A stretch of DNA of 64,000 bases from NCBI GenBank assembly GCA_013153275.1, contig JAADER010000062.1, positions 1 to 64,000 of the forward strand, given 5' to 3'. The notes below the pieces were generated by a model. It made no database searches, was not told the DNA's origin, and was given only the letters and a program-made list of their open reading frames with translations. Made by a program: the position numbers and the translations under genes. This DNA is from Thermoproteota archaeon. Its GTDB lineage: Archaea > Thermoproteota > Thermoprotei > Thermoproteales > Thermocladiaceae. The stretch's first letter is position 1. Every line of letters starts with the position of its first letter. This document shows positions 1-9,517 of this stretch, in pieces.

Positions 1-1
1 A

Positions 2-3000
2 CTAGCAACGATAATAATAGCAACACTCCTAACAGTGGTAGCACTAGTAACATTACTACCAATAGGAGGAAAACCACTAGTAGCAGCAACATCCTCGTCC
101 TCATCATCTTCCACCACGACTACGACAGTAGGCGGCACATTCAAGATAGTGAGCGGGAGAACATGCTCCATCTATACTAACCCACTGTTCCCGCCACAGG
201 CTCGCTCACTACTTGAGGCAGGCCCATACTGTACAGAAGTAATAAAACCAGAGAAACCGTTCGCAAGCTTCACAGTCGAGGTACTACCAGAGAAGTCACT
301 AACATTTGAGGAGGGACAGACATTTACACTCGAGATATACCTGAAGCCACAGTCAGATACTGTGTTCGATATCCTCAAGATAAGCAGAATAGATGTAAAG
401 ATGGCCTCTGCATCCTCGCCTGATAGCTACTTCGCAGAGTCATCCTCATGTACAGTAACCGTGAAGAGTGTAGAGGGAGTAAAGGAGTACTACATAAGCT
501 GCTCCATGAGAACGAGCAAGACCGTGAAGAACCTCAACGACTTCTACATATATGTCAACATGACTCAGACCTCATTATCACTGTCTAAGGCAGAGTACAT
601 AGAGCTTGATCTAGCAAAGCTAGTAATATCACCACTGAAATACCAGAGCGGTATATACTTTGTAGAGTCAGATCATGGTCAGCTAGTAATAACCACTCCA
701 GCATCTGGAACATCAACAGTAGTGAAACTCAACGCACTACCGTTCGTGTCGATAACACTAAACAAGTACGCATTTGAGGCAAACACGAAGAGCACTCTAG
801 AGATAACGATCTATGGAAACTGGTCGGAGAGCACATATTCAGAGATATCTGCAATCAAGCTAACAAGCGGACAGAACGGTTATCCAATCAAGATACTTGG
901 AGGAGTATGCAAGGAGACTGCTGGAACACAGACAATAGCGGTATACCCAGTGCCAGAGCAGTCTGATACCACAGTATACATACCGGCTCAGGGCCAGTCT
1001 ATAGACAAGTTCACACAGGGCGTAAAGGTCGTATGTACGGTATATGTGAACTTCACTCTACCTAAGGGAGTATCTGTAGAGGCACCTAAACTAACAGTAG
1101 ACATAAAGGCACCATCCGGATCCATATTCCAGGCATCGACCTCGACCTTCACAGTATCAGAAGTAACGCGCACACTATACCTAATGGTATACAAGCCGAC
1201 GAAGTCCATAACCATACAGGAGACAGAGAAGGAATCAACATCGCCAATATATGTGAAGTCGCTAGACATGACACTGATAAACAACACGATATCAGTATCC
1301 TATACAGACAATGTCTACAGCACGCTGTCGTCAGTAAATAACAAGTGGACTGCATCAACCTCTATAGAAACAGCAACTCTAACAGCACCATTCTACAACA
1401 TGTATAACCCAACAACAACTCTAACAGCATGTGTTGAGACGCTAAGTGGAAAGGTGCTTGCATGCAAGTCAGTAAGCTACAGCCTATCAACATCATCGCC
1501 ACCATCACTAGCAGTAGACCTACTAATAATGAAGAACGGCAAGGTCAACGAGACAATGCTCAAGCTACTAGAGATGAACGACAACGTCTCAGTAATAGTA
1601 GAAGCAAAGTCACCATACTCAACACTGAGTAGCACAACATATCACATAATACCATACAGAGGACCTATAACAACACTAGAGAACGTCACAGCAAGCGGAA
1701 AGAAGTTAACATATGCTAAGGGATACTACTGGTTCACAAAGAAGGACAAGACCGTGACACTATATGTAGTGGTAAATGTAACAGGAAAACACGAGAGCAG
1801 CTCATACTTCACAAGCCACGTGACCGAGAACGTATACATAAACGGCTCACTAACCAGCATAAGCTGTAGTATACCAAAGAATGAGAAGCCAACATTCAGC
1901 AAGAAGACAACGACAACATCAATAATAATCAAGTGTCCAATATCCACAAGCAATCTAGGAAACATGGCTAACGTATCTGTGAAGGTTATAGAGAACTCAA
2001 GCTACTACACATGGCTAAATGTAAGTCTAAGAAAGGTCACCGTAACACCACCAGTCGCAACATTCAAGTATCTGAAGGAGGTAGGATATAACGTAGGAGT
2101 ATACGACATAAAGCCAAAGGAGACACCAACAGTCGGAATAGACCACTACAACCTGACACTAATAGTCAACGGTAAGAAGTACCTAGAGGTAGAGGCACCC
2201 GTAAAGGAGCTAGAGAGTCCATACTACTACTTCTGCACAAACTTCACAGTAGAAGTAACATACACGCCACAGGGCTCAACTAAGCCAAAGACAGAGACTC
2301 TAGTAGTCACCGCATGCCTACCTGCTAACGTATCGCTAGTAACAACAACGAACAGCACGCTAGCTAAGCTACTGAAGCCAGTCGTGAAGCCGATAGTTAG
2401 CTCGAAGTTCAAGGTCACGAAGTTCTCACTAACAGTGAAGTCTGCAGACACTGCAAAGTCTGGAGCAATAGTATTTGGAGACAATGAGGTACTAGTCGTG
2501 CCACCAGCCGGTGTAGAGAAGGTTACACTGAACATAACGTCGGTAAACATTGGAGGCATACCAAGTGAGCCAGTATCTGCAACGATAGACTATGGAGTTG
2601 CACCAGATGCATACTACATACTATATCTACAGAAGGGTCTAAACATGTTCGCAATGCCAGGAGCACTAGAGCCAGGATGGACAGCAATAATGAAGGACAA
2701 CGTGAGCAGCGTAGTAGTATCCGCATACTGTCTAAAGCCTGGAGCAATCACAGCACTAGAGCCATGTATAGTATACAAGGTCAAGCCAGTGACAACAACC
2801 ACGACCGGTGAGATCAAGCCAACAGTATACTATGTCCTAGCAAAGAAGAATGCAGTGTTCGTGATACCGGTAACATACCACTACATGGGTCTACCAATGG
2901 CAATGCCGGTCACAGTATCAGCATTCAGCTACAACGTGATACCGATGGGTCTATCCAAGATGCCACTGCTAAACATGACAAGCACGATAGTGCCAGCGCC

Positions 3001-3175
3001 ATCAGATGTCGTAATGTGGGTATACATATGGAACGCTACAGAGCAGAAGTTCGTCTACGCATCAACATACAAGACAGGTAAATGGACTGCTGACAAGATA
3101 TTTGTGCCACTAGGAAGCATAGTGATAGCGTATCCGACGAAGTCAGTAACTGTACCAATAGTACCAACAAGCTAA
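2..3175 (+). CDS. Large secreted S-layer-like envelope protein, partial at the left window edge
   Basis: The frame is open to the first base of the window, so the start lies upstream. The visible N-terminus is the hydrophobic core of a signal peptide (about 20 residues of L, T, V, I, A), followed by a serine run and a threonine run. The remaining roughly 1,030 residues are rich in T, S, V, K and Y with many N-X-S/T sequons and paired cysteines, as in archaeal surface glycoproteins. No C-terminal membrane anchor is visible. The C-terminal part (KGLNMFAMPG, LEPGW, then VMWVYIWN and a closing strand) resembles the end of the next gene, so the two may share a terminal domain. Codons are strongly A-ending (ACA, GTA, CTA, ATA), as expected for an abundant protein. 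Whether it forms the lattice itself is inferred. Confidence 0.75.
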   Translation, partial: LATIIIATLLTVVALVTLLPIGGKPLVAATSSSSSSSTTTTTVGGTFKIVSGRTCSIYTNPLFPPQARSLLEAGPYCTEVIKPEKPFASFTVEVLPEKSLTFEEGQTFTLEIYLKPQSDTVFDILKISRIDVKMASASSPDSYFAESSSCTVTVKSVEGVKEYYISCSMRTSKTVKNLNDFYIYVNMTQTSLSLSKAEYIELDLAKLVISPLKYQSGIYFVESDHGQLVITTPASGTSTVVKLNALPFVSITLNKYAFEANTKSTLEITIYGNWSESTYSEISAIKLTSGQNGYPIKILGGVCKETAGTQTIAVYPVPEQSDTTVYIPAQGQSIDKFTQGVKVVCTVYVNFTLPKGVSVEAPKLTVDIKAPSGSIFQASTSTFTVSEVTRTLYLMVYKPTKSITIQETEKESTSPIYVKSLDMTLINNTISVSYTDNVYSTLSSVNNKWTASTSIETATLTAPFYNMYNPTTTLTACVETLSGKVLACKSVSYSLSTSSPPSLAVDLLIMKNGKVNETMLKLLEMNDNVSVIVEAKSPYSTLSSTTYHIIPYRGPITTLENVTASGKKLTYAKGYYWFTKKDKTVTLYVVVNVTGKHESSSYFTSHVTENVYINGSLTSISCSIPKNEKPTFSKKTTTTSIIIKCPISTSNLGNMANVSVKVIENSSYYTWLNVSLRKVTVTPPVATFKYLKEVGYNVGVYDIKPKETPTVGIDHYNLTLIVNGKKYLEVEAPVKELESPYYYFCTNFTVEVTYTPQGSTKPKTETLVVTACLPANVSLVTTTNSTLAKLLKPVVKPIVSSKFKVTKFSLTVKSADTAKSGAIVFGDNEVLVVPPAGVEKVTLNITSVNIGGIPSEPVSATIDYGVAPDAYYILYLQKGLNMFAMPGALEPGWTAIMKDNVSSVVVSAYCLKPGAITALEPCIVYKVKPVTTTTTGEIKPTVYYVLAKKNAVFVIPVTYHYMGLPMAMPVTVSAFSYNVIPMGLSKMPLLNMTSTIVPAPSDVVMWVYIWNATEQKFVYASTYKTGKWTADKIFVPLGSIVIAYPTKSVTVPIVPTS

Positions 3176-3203
3176 TCTAAACGTAGCTCTCTAATATATC
3201 CTA

Positions 3204-3224
3204 ATTTTCCTTCTCTTTTGTTTT
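3204..3224 (+). terminator. T-rich tract after the first envelope gene
   Basis: A pyrimidine tract with several T runs lies 29-50 bases past the stop codon. Archaeal transcription commonly ends at T-rich tracts without a hairpin. A new TATA-like element follows, so this is a plausible transcript boundary. Confidence 0.4.
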
Positions 3225-3290
3225 AAATTTCTAATATTTCTCTCTTTAGTTTTCTTTATCCTACTTTTAGGTTTAGACTATTGAGTAATG

Positions 3291-3301
3291 CTTTTAAATT
3301 T
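3291..3301 (+). promoter_or_regulatory. TATA box of the cohesin-like envelope gene
   Basis: The element CTTTTAAATTT has its centre about 25 bases ahead of the ATG codons at 3318 and 3324. In leaderless archaeal transcripts this spacing puts the start of transcription at the start codon. It argues against the in-frame ATG at 3288, which lies upstream of the box. Confidence 0.5.
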
Positions 3302-3317
3302 CTTCACGATCCTAGTA

Positions 3318-6059
3318 ATGAGTATGAATAGACGTACACTACTAACGATACTGGTTCCGCTAGTAATAGTTATGGCATCACTAATGACTGTACCCCTAAA
3401 TGCTCAGTCAACTATGGTAACAATTAAGGGAACAGTGTACGTGTACTATAACACCACTAAGACGTATGTTCCCATAGCGAAGGTTCCTGGAGTAAACGTG
3501 AGCAAGCTTGTAATATTCTTCAAGCCTACATTAACAAGCTTCGAGATCTATAAGAACTCTACATATGTGGCTCAGGTTCCAGCTGAGAAGCCTATATCAG
3601 TATATATTGCACTTGCTGAGAATCCTCTAACAAAGAACGTTCCAGCATACTTCAACATTAGTGGAGTACTAATGCACACGTACACGTTCCTACCAACACT
3701 CTTCGGAGCTCCATCAACGGTGAACATAGTAGTTAACTACTCTGAGCTCATGAAGATCATTCCACCACCAGCAGTATTCAAGGTATCGGTCGTCAAGACA
3801 ATTCCAACAACAGTAACTGTAGGAGAGACATATGTGCTAAGTGTAAGTGTGAAGAACGTTGGTAAGGCGACTGGAACAGACAACCTGTGCCTATATATTA
3901 ACAAGACATGCGTATGTAAGAAAGTCACAGTATCACCTGGCGAGACCAAGACAGTAGACTTTGCAGTGAAGTTCAATGCTACTGGAACTTATCTACTTAA
4001 GCTCACTTCAAATGGTGCAAAGGTCTGGTCAGAGACTGTTAAGGCTATATCTAAGCCGAAGTATGCCTACAAGGTAGTCTCAGTACAAGTGCCCTCTCAG
4101 TTCATATCAGACGTGCCTGGAACAGTCACTGTAACGATAGAGAATACAGGAACAGCACCAGTAACCCTAGCAGTTAAGGCTGTAGCCCTCCTAAAGTCTC
4201 CCGTAGGCAACATAACCTCATCTACAGTATCTAAGAACGTAAGGATAGAGCCCGGAAAGACAGCAAAAGTATGTCTGAGCGTTGTATTCCACGGTGTAGG
4301 TACAGGATATGTTGACGTGTATGTGAACAAGAGCCTAGTCTACTCGAAGTCTGTTAAAGTGATCTATGTATCTGTTAAGGTAGCTTTTGCAAAGAAGAGC
4401 TACATACTGACACTTGGAGAAGAGAAGAATGTAACTCTACTCTTACTAAACGGTTCAAAGGCTGCTGGAGTCAGCGTGACGATACGCTATAATTCAAGTG
4501 TGATAAATGTAGTTGCCGTCAAAGCTGGAGACTTCAAGAGCAGGGTCAGTGGACTAGCTACATACAGTATAAACAACAAGAAGGGAATAGTAAAGATAGT
4601 GATAGCTGGATCCACTGCATGCGGAGTAAATAAGACAGTCATAGCCTACATAACGTTGAAGGCAGTATCCGTAGGAAAGACAACACTAAGAGTAAACGGA
4701 ACATGGTCAAACGTTAACGGTCAGGTATTCCCAGTAATGGGAGTACCAGCAAACGTGACAGTAACAAAGAAGGTCGCAATATTCAATGGAACAATATCAG
4801 CACCATCAACAGCATATGCTGGCGTACCATTCAACGTCAAGGTCACAGTAAAGAATATTGGTAATGCTCCAGGAAAGGCATCGGTCGAGATAAAGTACGA
4901 TAATAAGGTATGTGCTGGACCCGTAGTAACTCCAGTACTGTCACCAGGAGAGACGTGGACACACACGTTCAAGTGCACCATATCTACAACTGGAACATAC
5001 ACACTATCACTAGTAGTCAATGGCACAGTTAAGGCAACAACATCTGTCACGGTGAAGAAGGTTCCACCATACAAGGTATACATGACAGTCATGCCAAAGA
5101 TGTATGTGTACTGGGCAGGATATCCAGTAACACTGAACGTGACAGTGGTGCCAAAGGTCAAGACAAGCACTGCAATAAACATAACAGTCGTAGAGGTTAC
5201 ACCATATGAGGTCAAGGTCGTAGGCTCTCTATTTGAGCCTCTAGTAGTAGGAAAGGCATACTCAATAGTCAAGAAGATACTACTACCAACATACACGACA
5301 ACTGGAGAGATAATAGTATATGTGAACGGTGTACCTGTTAACAGGACAAGCTTCAAGACAACTGGAGTAGCCGTAGTAGTAAAGCCACGTACATACGAGC
5401 TGATATCAGTACCAGTACTACCACTATCATATGCATCAGAAAGCCAGTCACTACCAGCCCCACCACCAGGTTCAGCACCAGTAAAGCTACCAACCCTCGC
5501 ACAAGTATTCTCGCTAGTATATGATGTGAGAACAGGAAAGAAGGTCAACCCATGGTCAGCAATCGCAGTATACTACTATAATAGGGCGGCATCATCAGCA
5601 CCATTCTACGTAGCTATATCACCAACATCGACACCGGTGAGACCAGGAATGGGCCTAGTAGTGTACTCAGCATATCCACATGAGCTGGTACTGATAGTGC
5701 CAATAAACGTCACAGCAGTATCCTCAACAACACTCAAGACACTACTAATGAAGACTCTAGAACTAGCATACGTACCATCACCACTAGAGCCAGGATGGGC
5801 AATAGTAGGACCAATAGGACTAGTACCAGTAAAGCTACTGCCATCAAAGTTCCTGAACCTGACACTATACTACACAGAGTCAACAAGCAACAGCGCCTGG
5901 ACAACTGTAGAGACAGTGACAACAGGAGACTACGTATATCCAGGAAAGGGCTACTGGATATTCTGGAACCTACTGACAATACATGCACTACACCAGAACA
6001 TGGAGAGCTACCTATCACAGTACTATTCAGTCCTAGGATTCGCCAAGTCCTGCAAGTAA
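3318..6059 (+). CDS. Secreted envelope protein with CARDB-type repeats and a cohesin-like domain
   Basis: About 913 residues from the ATG at 3318. ATG codons at 3288 and 3324 are alternatives; the TATA box at 3291 favours 3318 or 3324. Residues 1-30 are a signal peptide ending near LNAQS. Three CARDB/APHP-like beta-sandwich repeats lie at about 153-243, 250-348 and 488-585, each with a VTVGE- or SPGET-like turn and a KNVG or KNIG motif. Residues about 352-485 look like a cohesin fold: a VSVTIRYNSS strand, VVAVKAGDF, then GIVKIVIAG and KTVIAYITLKA, the hallmark cohesin order. The C-terminus has the ELISVPV...LEPGW...GKGYWIFWN pattern common in prokaryotic surface proteins. It follows another envelope gene on the same strand. 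A partner bearing a dockerin is encoded at 30401-33214. The cohesin call rests on pattern reading only. Confidence 0.7.
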   Translation: MSMNRRTLLTILVPLVIVMASLMTVPLNAQSTMVTIKGTVYVYYNTTKTYVPIAKVPGVNVSKLVIFFKPTLTSFEIYKNSTYVAQVPAEKPISVYIALAENPLTKNVPAYFNISGVLMHTYTFLPTLFGAPSTVNIVVNYSELMKIIPPPAVFKVSVVKTIPTTVTVGETYVLSVSVKNVGKATGTDNLCLYINKTCVCKKVTVSPGETKTVDFAVKFNATGTYLLKLTSNGAKVWSETVKAISKPKYAYKVVSVQVPSQFISDVPGTVTVTIENTGTAPVTLAVKAVALLKSPVGNITSSTVSKNVRIEPGKTAKVCLSVVFHGVGTGYVDVYVNKSLVYSKSVKVIYVSVKVAFAKKSYILTLGEEKNVTLLLLNGSKAAGVSVTIRYNSSVINVVAVKAGDFKSRVSGLATYSINNKKGIVKIVIAGSTACGVNKTVIAYITLKAVSVGKTTLRVNGTWSNVNGQVFPVMGVPANVTVTKKVAIFNGTISAPSTAYAGVPFNVKVTVKNIGNAPGKASVEIKYDNKVCAGPVVTPVLSPGETWTHTFKCTISTTGTYTLSLVVNGTVKATTSVTVKKVPPYKVYMTVMPKMYVYWAGYPVTLNVTVVPKVKTSTAINITVVEVTPYEVKVVGSLFEPLVVGKAYSIVKKILLPTYTTTGEIIVYVNGVPVNRTSFKTTGVAVVVKPRTYELISVPVLPLSYASESQSLPAPPPGSAPVKLPTLAQVFSLVYDVRTGKKVNPWSAIAVYYYNRAASSAPFYVAISPTSTPVRPGMGLVVYSAYPHELVLIVPINVTAVSSTTLKTLLMKTLELAYVPSPLEPGWAIVGPIGLVPVKLLPSKFLNLTLYYTESTSNSAWTTVETVTTGDYVYPGKGYWIFWNLLTIHALHQNMESYLSQYYSVLGFAKSCK

Positions 6060-6135
6060 GAAATAGAAACACCTTTCTCATTCTCTCAAACCTCTCAATG
6101 TATAACATATAAATCCTCTTTCTCTCTCCTTGTAC

Positions 6136-6576
6136 ATGAGACGTAGTATCCTGCTCATGCTATCCTTTCTATTTCTAATACTTTCCCTAGCTCTCACAGC
6201 ACCAACACTAGCACAATCGCTACCACCCCCACCATCACCATCCACAGTAACAACAAATAACACAAACATATATAAGATAATTCAGACAAACAATAACATA
6301 ACAATAAACGTAACAAGCAGCAACGGAATAATAAAGAACGTAACAATAATAATACCTCACAAAACAGTGAAACAAAAGCAGACTAGAACACCACCAGCCA
6401 CTACTAGCGTCACGAAAAAGACCACAATAGTACAGCATAATGTTACGATAAACAGGGAGATAAGTGAAGAAAAGGCAGGTCACAGCTTCCTCATATTTAT
6501 AGTTCTCGCCTGCATCATAATCATAGTAGTAGCCGTAGTCGCTATAGTAGCTATACTACGTAGAGGAAAAAGGTGA
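6136..6576 (+). CDS. Small secreted protein with a C-terminal membrane anchor
   Basis: About 146 residues from the ATG at 6136; a TTG six bases upstream is an alternative. It has an N-terminal signal peptide (MRRSILLML onward, cleavage near TLAQS), a proline, threonine and asparagine rich extracellular stretch with several N-X-T sites, then a hydrophobic segment of about 25 residues near the end and a short basic tail (RRGKR). The layout is a single-pass anchored stalk. Its place directly after two envelope genes suggests it anchors or caps the surface layer, but no family is recognised. Its stop codon overlaps the C box of a sRNA at 6573. Confidence 0.65.
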   Translation: MRRSILLMLSFLFLILSLALTAPTLAQSLPPPPSPSTVTTNNTNIYKIIQTNNNITINVTSSNGIIKNVTIIIPHKTVKQKQTRTPPATTSVTKKTTIVQHNVTINREISEEKAGHSFLIFIVLACIIIIVVAVVAIVAILRRGKR

Positions 6577-6622
6577 TGTATCCTAGACCAGGCTGAAAAG
6601 TGATGAAGTAATCGGGTACTGA
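6573..6622 (+). ncRNA. Box C/D sRNA candidate
   Basis: All four boxes occur in order with standard spacing: C GTGATGT (6573-6579), guide of 13 nt, D' CTGA (6593-6596), spacer AAA, C' GTGATGA (6600-6606), guide AGTAATCGGGTA (12 nt), D CTGA (6619-6622). Flanks GAGG (6563-6566) and CCTC can pair as a terminal stem, with a second short A/T pairing inside. Such RNAs guide 2'-O-methylation of rRNA or tRNA with L7Ae, Nop5 and fibrillarin. I could not assign the targets by eye. The C box overlaps the stop codon of the upstream gene. Confidence 0.72.
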
Positions 6623-6624
6623 GT

Positions 6625-7803
6625 TTAACCTCTCTCGCTTAATGGAACATATCTGAGACCTATAGGTCCAATATAGCGCTCTAACGGTCTTATCAATCTA
6701 TTATGCTTCCAGTACTCTAACACGTGTGCAACCCATCCTACTATCCTGGATATTGCAAATATTGCAGGATTATAATCTGGAGGTATATCAAGAAGATAGA
6801 GGAGGACACCCGCATAGAGATCAACGTTTGGTCTGACCCCCTTACCTCCTAACCTTGATGTGACCTCGTTCTCGAGCTTCTCAGCTATCCTATAGACCTT
6901 CAGATATTTTCCACCCTTCTTCTCTGCTAACTTTCTCGCAACCTCTTTAAGAATAGGTACTCTAGGATCCCCACGTGTAGAGGACTTATATACCCTGTGA
7001 CCAAAACCCATTATCCTCTCTTTTCTCTCAATCTTCTCACTGACAAACTTCTCAACATTCGACTCGTCACCTATCTCAAGTATCATGTTCACAACCTCAC
7101 GGTTCGCACCACCATGTAGCGGACCTTTCAGGCTTGATAATGCTGCCACTATTGCAGATCCTAGATCAGATAGTGTTGATGCAACCGTTATTGCTGTAAA
7201 TGTAGAGTTCGCTAGACTATGGTCAGCATATATTATGAAGATCGTCTTCACGGCCTCATACTCTACAGGATCCGGCTCACGGCCCATCATCATGTAGTAG
7301 AAGTTTGCTGGATGATCAAACTCCTCTCTTGGAAGAACCACGTCGAGACCCTTGCTTATACGGTAGAAATATGCGAGCACTACAGGAAGCTTGCTTATGA
7401 GGTCTATTGCTAGGTCATAGTTATCTTTGAGAGAGCCCGTATTTATGAACTTCCTACGAGTACAATAGAAGTCTATACTGAGTCTCAGGACGTCTATAGG
7501 GTATGCATCTGATGGAAGCATCTTCAATAGGTCTATCACCGCACTATCTATGAACCTCCTGGACCTTAAGTCTCTTGAGAACTCTTCAAGCTCTACCGAG
7601 CTCGGAAGCTTGCCATATATGAGCAGGTATGCCACTTCTTCAAAAGATGCGTTCCTTACCAGGTCCTCCAGATCGTAGCCTCTGTAGTATATCTTGCCGC
7701 TGTCATTATCTATATAACATATCTCTGTCTCATTGACATAGAGACCCTCAAGTCCCCAGAAAACCTTTTTACTCTCACCATCAATATGTTGACATAGAGA
7801 CAT
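6625..7803 (-). CDS. gltA: Citrate synthase
   Basis: A 392-residue protein of the archaeal type II citrate synthase size. It condenses acetyl-CoA and oxaloacetate into citrate in the cytoplasm. Catalytic residues are visible: the histidine in GPLHGGANREV (about residue 230), the histidine in GFGHRVYK (about 269) and the aspartate in RPNVDLYAG (about 328). The ADHSLANST motif is also conserved. It is a single gene on the minus strand, converging on the envelope cluster, with a TATA-rich gap of 140 bases to the divergent thiolase gene. A 2-methylcitrate synthase activity cannot be excluded from sequence, since archaeal members are often bifunctional. Confidence 0.93.
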   Translation of the reverse strand: MSLCQHIDGESKKVFWGLEGLYVNETEICYIDNDSGKIYYRGYDLEDLVRNASFEEVAYLLIYGKLPSSVELEEFSRDLRSRRFIDSAVIDLLKMLPSDAYPIDVLRLSIDFYCTRRKFINTGSLKDNYDLAIDLISKLPVVLAYFYRISKGLDVVLPREEFDHPANFYYMMMGREPDPVEYEAVKTIFIIYADHSLANSTFTAITVASTLSDLGSAIVAALSSLKGPLHGGANREVVNMILEIGDESNVEKFVSEKIERKERIMGFGHRVYKSSTRGDPRVPILKEVARKLAEKKGGKYLKVYRIAEKLENEVTSRLGGKGVRPNVDLYAGVLLYLLDIPPDYNPAIFAISRIVGWVAHVLEYWKHNRLIRPLERYIGPIGLRYVPLSERG

Positions 7804-7943
7804 TATCTACAAGCTAGGTGTAGTGCTTATCTAAAATATAAACATTAATATCCCTCATAGATGATAACTATACTTTACGATACTTCGCTAATACTCAATT
7901 AGGAATAGTGTAGAAGACTAACCTTAAAACAAGGCAGAGAGAA

Positions 7944-8888
7944 ATGATAGTGAGAGGAAGAGACGTGAGAGCTAGATGCACCTTCTGTAACGAGGAGGCT
8001 ATATACATAGTCAAGCACCGTAAGCTCAGACTCTGTAGAGAACACTTCATAGATTATGTTAAGACGGAGGTAGAGAACACTATCTACAGGTTTGAAATGT
8101 TAAAAAACGTTAAGAAACTTCTAATAGCAGTATCCGGAGGTAAAGATAGTGTAACAATGCTACACATACTCCACCAGATCTGTAGAGAACTTGGGACAGA
8201 GATTCTCGGACTAACCATAGATACAGAAATAGGAGAGTTCTCCAGAAAACAGGTAGAGACCTCTGTTCAAGTGTTCAAGAGTCTAGGTATTCCCTATAGA
8301 GTCGAGAGGTTCTCAGATTATGGAATAGACCTACTCAGACCTGACCTTGAGAAAATTACCAGACGTCCACCATGCTCAGTATGTGGAATAGCTAAGAGAT
8401 ACATAATGAACAGGGTAGCTCTAGAAGAGAACTGTCAAGCAATCGCTACGGGACACAACATGATTGACATAGCACAGTACGCCATAGCTAACATATTGAC
8501 GGGAAGCTTAGAATACCTCACAAAACTGTTACCAAAGGTAGAGGAGGGACCTAGAATGGCTAGAAGATTGAGACCTCTCTACTTTATAGATGAGAAGGAG
8601 ACGAAGCTATATGTAGAGACAGTGAAGCTACCATATGTGGCAGATCGATGCCCACTTTCAGATTCTAGAGAGACCATGCAGGACACAGTGCGAGCACTGG
8701 TGAGAGAGCTGGAGGATAGACATCCAGGATCTATAAGATCGTTCGTCGATAAGCTTGTACGTAGGATAATACCTTCTCTTAAGGTTCCTGAGGAGAGGTA
8801 TGGGACCTGTAAGATATGTGGAATGCCCTCAAAAGGGGAGGTGTGCTCGTTCTGCAGGATACGTATGTTACTGAGAGGAGAGACATGA
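7944..8888 (+). CDS. tRNA 2-thiolation enzyme of the TtuA/Ncs6/TtcA family
   Basis: A 314-residue protein. The PP-loop SGGKDS at residues 64-69 binds ATP to adenylate a tRNA uridine before sulfur transfer. Two zinc-finger pairs flank the core: CTFC plus CREH at the N-terminus and CKIC plus CSFC at the C-terminus. PPCSVCG and the later GHNMID match the TtuA/Ncs6 branch, where such cysteines hold a 4Fe-4S cluster. TtuA thiolates m5U54 for heat stability, and Ncs6 acts on the wobble uridine; I cannot separate the two by eye. The stop overlaps the next ATG (ATGA), so the serine kinase gene is translationally coupled. Confidence 0.85.
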   Translation: MIVRGRDVRARCTFCNEEAIYIVKHRKLRLCREHFIDYVKTEVENTIYRFEMLKNVKKLLIAVSGGKDSVTMLHILHQICRELGTEILGLTIDTEIGEFSRKQVETSVQVFKSLGIPYRVERFSDYGIDLLRPDLEKITRRPPCSVCGIAKRYIMNRVALEENCQAIATGHNMIDIAQYAIANILTGSLEYLTKLLPKVEEGPRMARRLRPLYFIDEKETKLYVETVKLPYVADRCPLSDSRETMQDTVRALVRELEDRHPGSIRSFVDKLVRRIIPSLKVPEERYGTCKICGMPSKGEVCSFCRIRMLLRGET

Positions 8889-9517
8889 GAATAGAATTGA
8901 AACGCATCAGAATAAGCAAGCTCATCCCACATGAGTCGACGATAGAGGAGAGAGTTAGAGAGCTCATAGAGAGCATAAGAAGAACAGGATTACAGGAACC
9001 TATAATAGTAGACTCAGAAACATATATGATAATAGACGGACACCACAGAGTAGAAGCATGTAAGAGACTCGGAATAACGAAGATACCTGCACTACTCGTA
9101 AACTACCTCGACGATGATATAGAGCTTAGAAGATGGCTATACGTGTACAAGATGAGGAACGAGCCTATAGACAAGTATTATCAGAACAGCATGGAGATAC
9201 CTACAAGAATAGTCCAGAAAATACTCTATAACCTACGTCCTGGAAACGTCGAGACAATAATAAAGACCATAAGGTCAACAACGAAGATATATCACGACAA
9301 TGTGAACGAGATGTACTGGCTACTTCATGAGGCTATAGAGAACATACCAGAGCTTTCGAAGGTTCCTGAAGATCAGTACGATGGAACGCTCCCGGTAGTA
9401 TATACACCGATAATCTTCAAGCAGATAGTGATCTACTATGCAAAGATGGGAAAAGTATTCCCACCTAAGACAACTAGGCACATAGTCCCGTACAGCGTGA
9501 GCCTGATAAGACGCTAG
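8885..9517 (+). CDS. ParB-like free serine kinase (SerK family)
   Basis: About 210 residues from the ATG at 8885, which overlaps the previous stop. An upstream in-frame start (8816) would lie deep in the preceding gene and is unlikely. The N-terminal 90 residues form a ParB/sulfiredoxin-like domain with IDGHHRVEACKRLG. The all-helical rest and total length match archaeal SerK, a kinase that phosphorylates free L-serine to O-phosphoserine, rather than chromosomal ParB, which has a helix-turn-helix. O-phosphoserine feeds cysteine synthesis; a cysteine synthase homologue is at 25690 and SerA at 40047. A ParB-like nuclease or regulator role remains possible. Confidence 0.65.
   Translation: MRIELKRIRISKLIPHESTIEERVRELIESIRRTGLQEPIIVDSETYMIIDGHHRVEACKRLGITKIPALLVNYLDDDIELRRWLYVYKMRNEPIDKYYQNSMEIPTRIVQKILYNLRPGNVETIIKTIRSTTKIYHDNVNEMYWLLHEAIENIPELSKVPEDQYDGTLPVVYTPIIFKQIVIYYAKMGKVFPPKTTRHIVPYSVSLIRR

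Noticed and set aside
4721-5548. A 275-codon open frame on the minus strand opposite the cohesin-like envelope gene
   Set aside because: Its composition (T, V, S, G rich without a hydrophobic core or motif) is what strong A-ending codon bias on the other strand produces. The plus-strand gene has clear domains.
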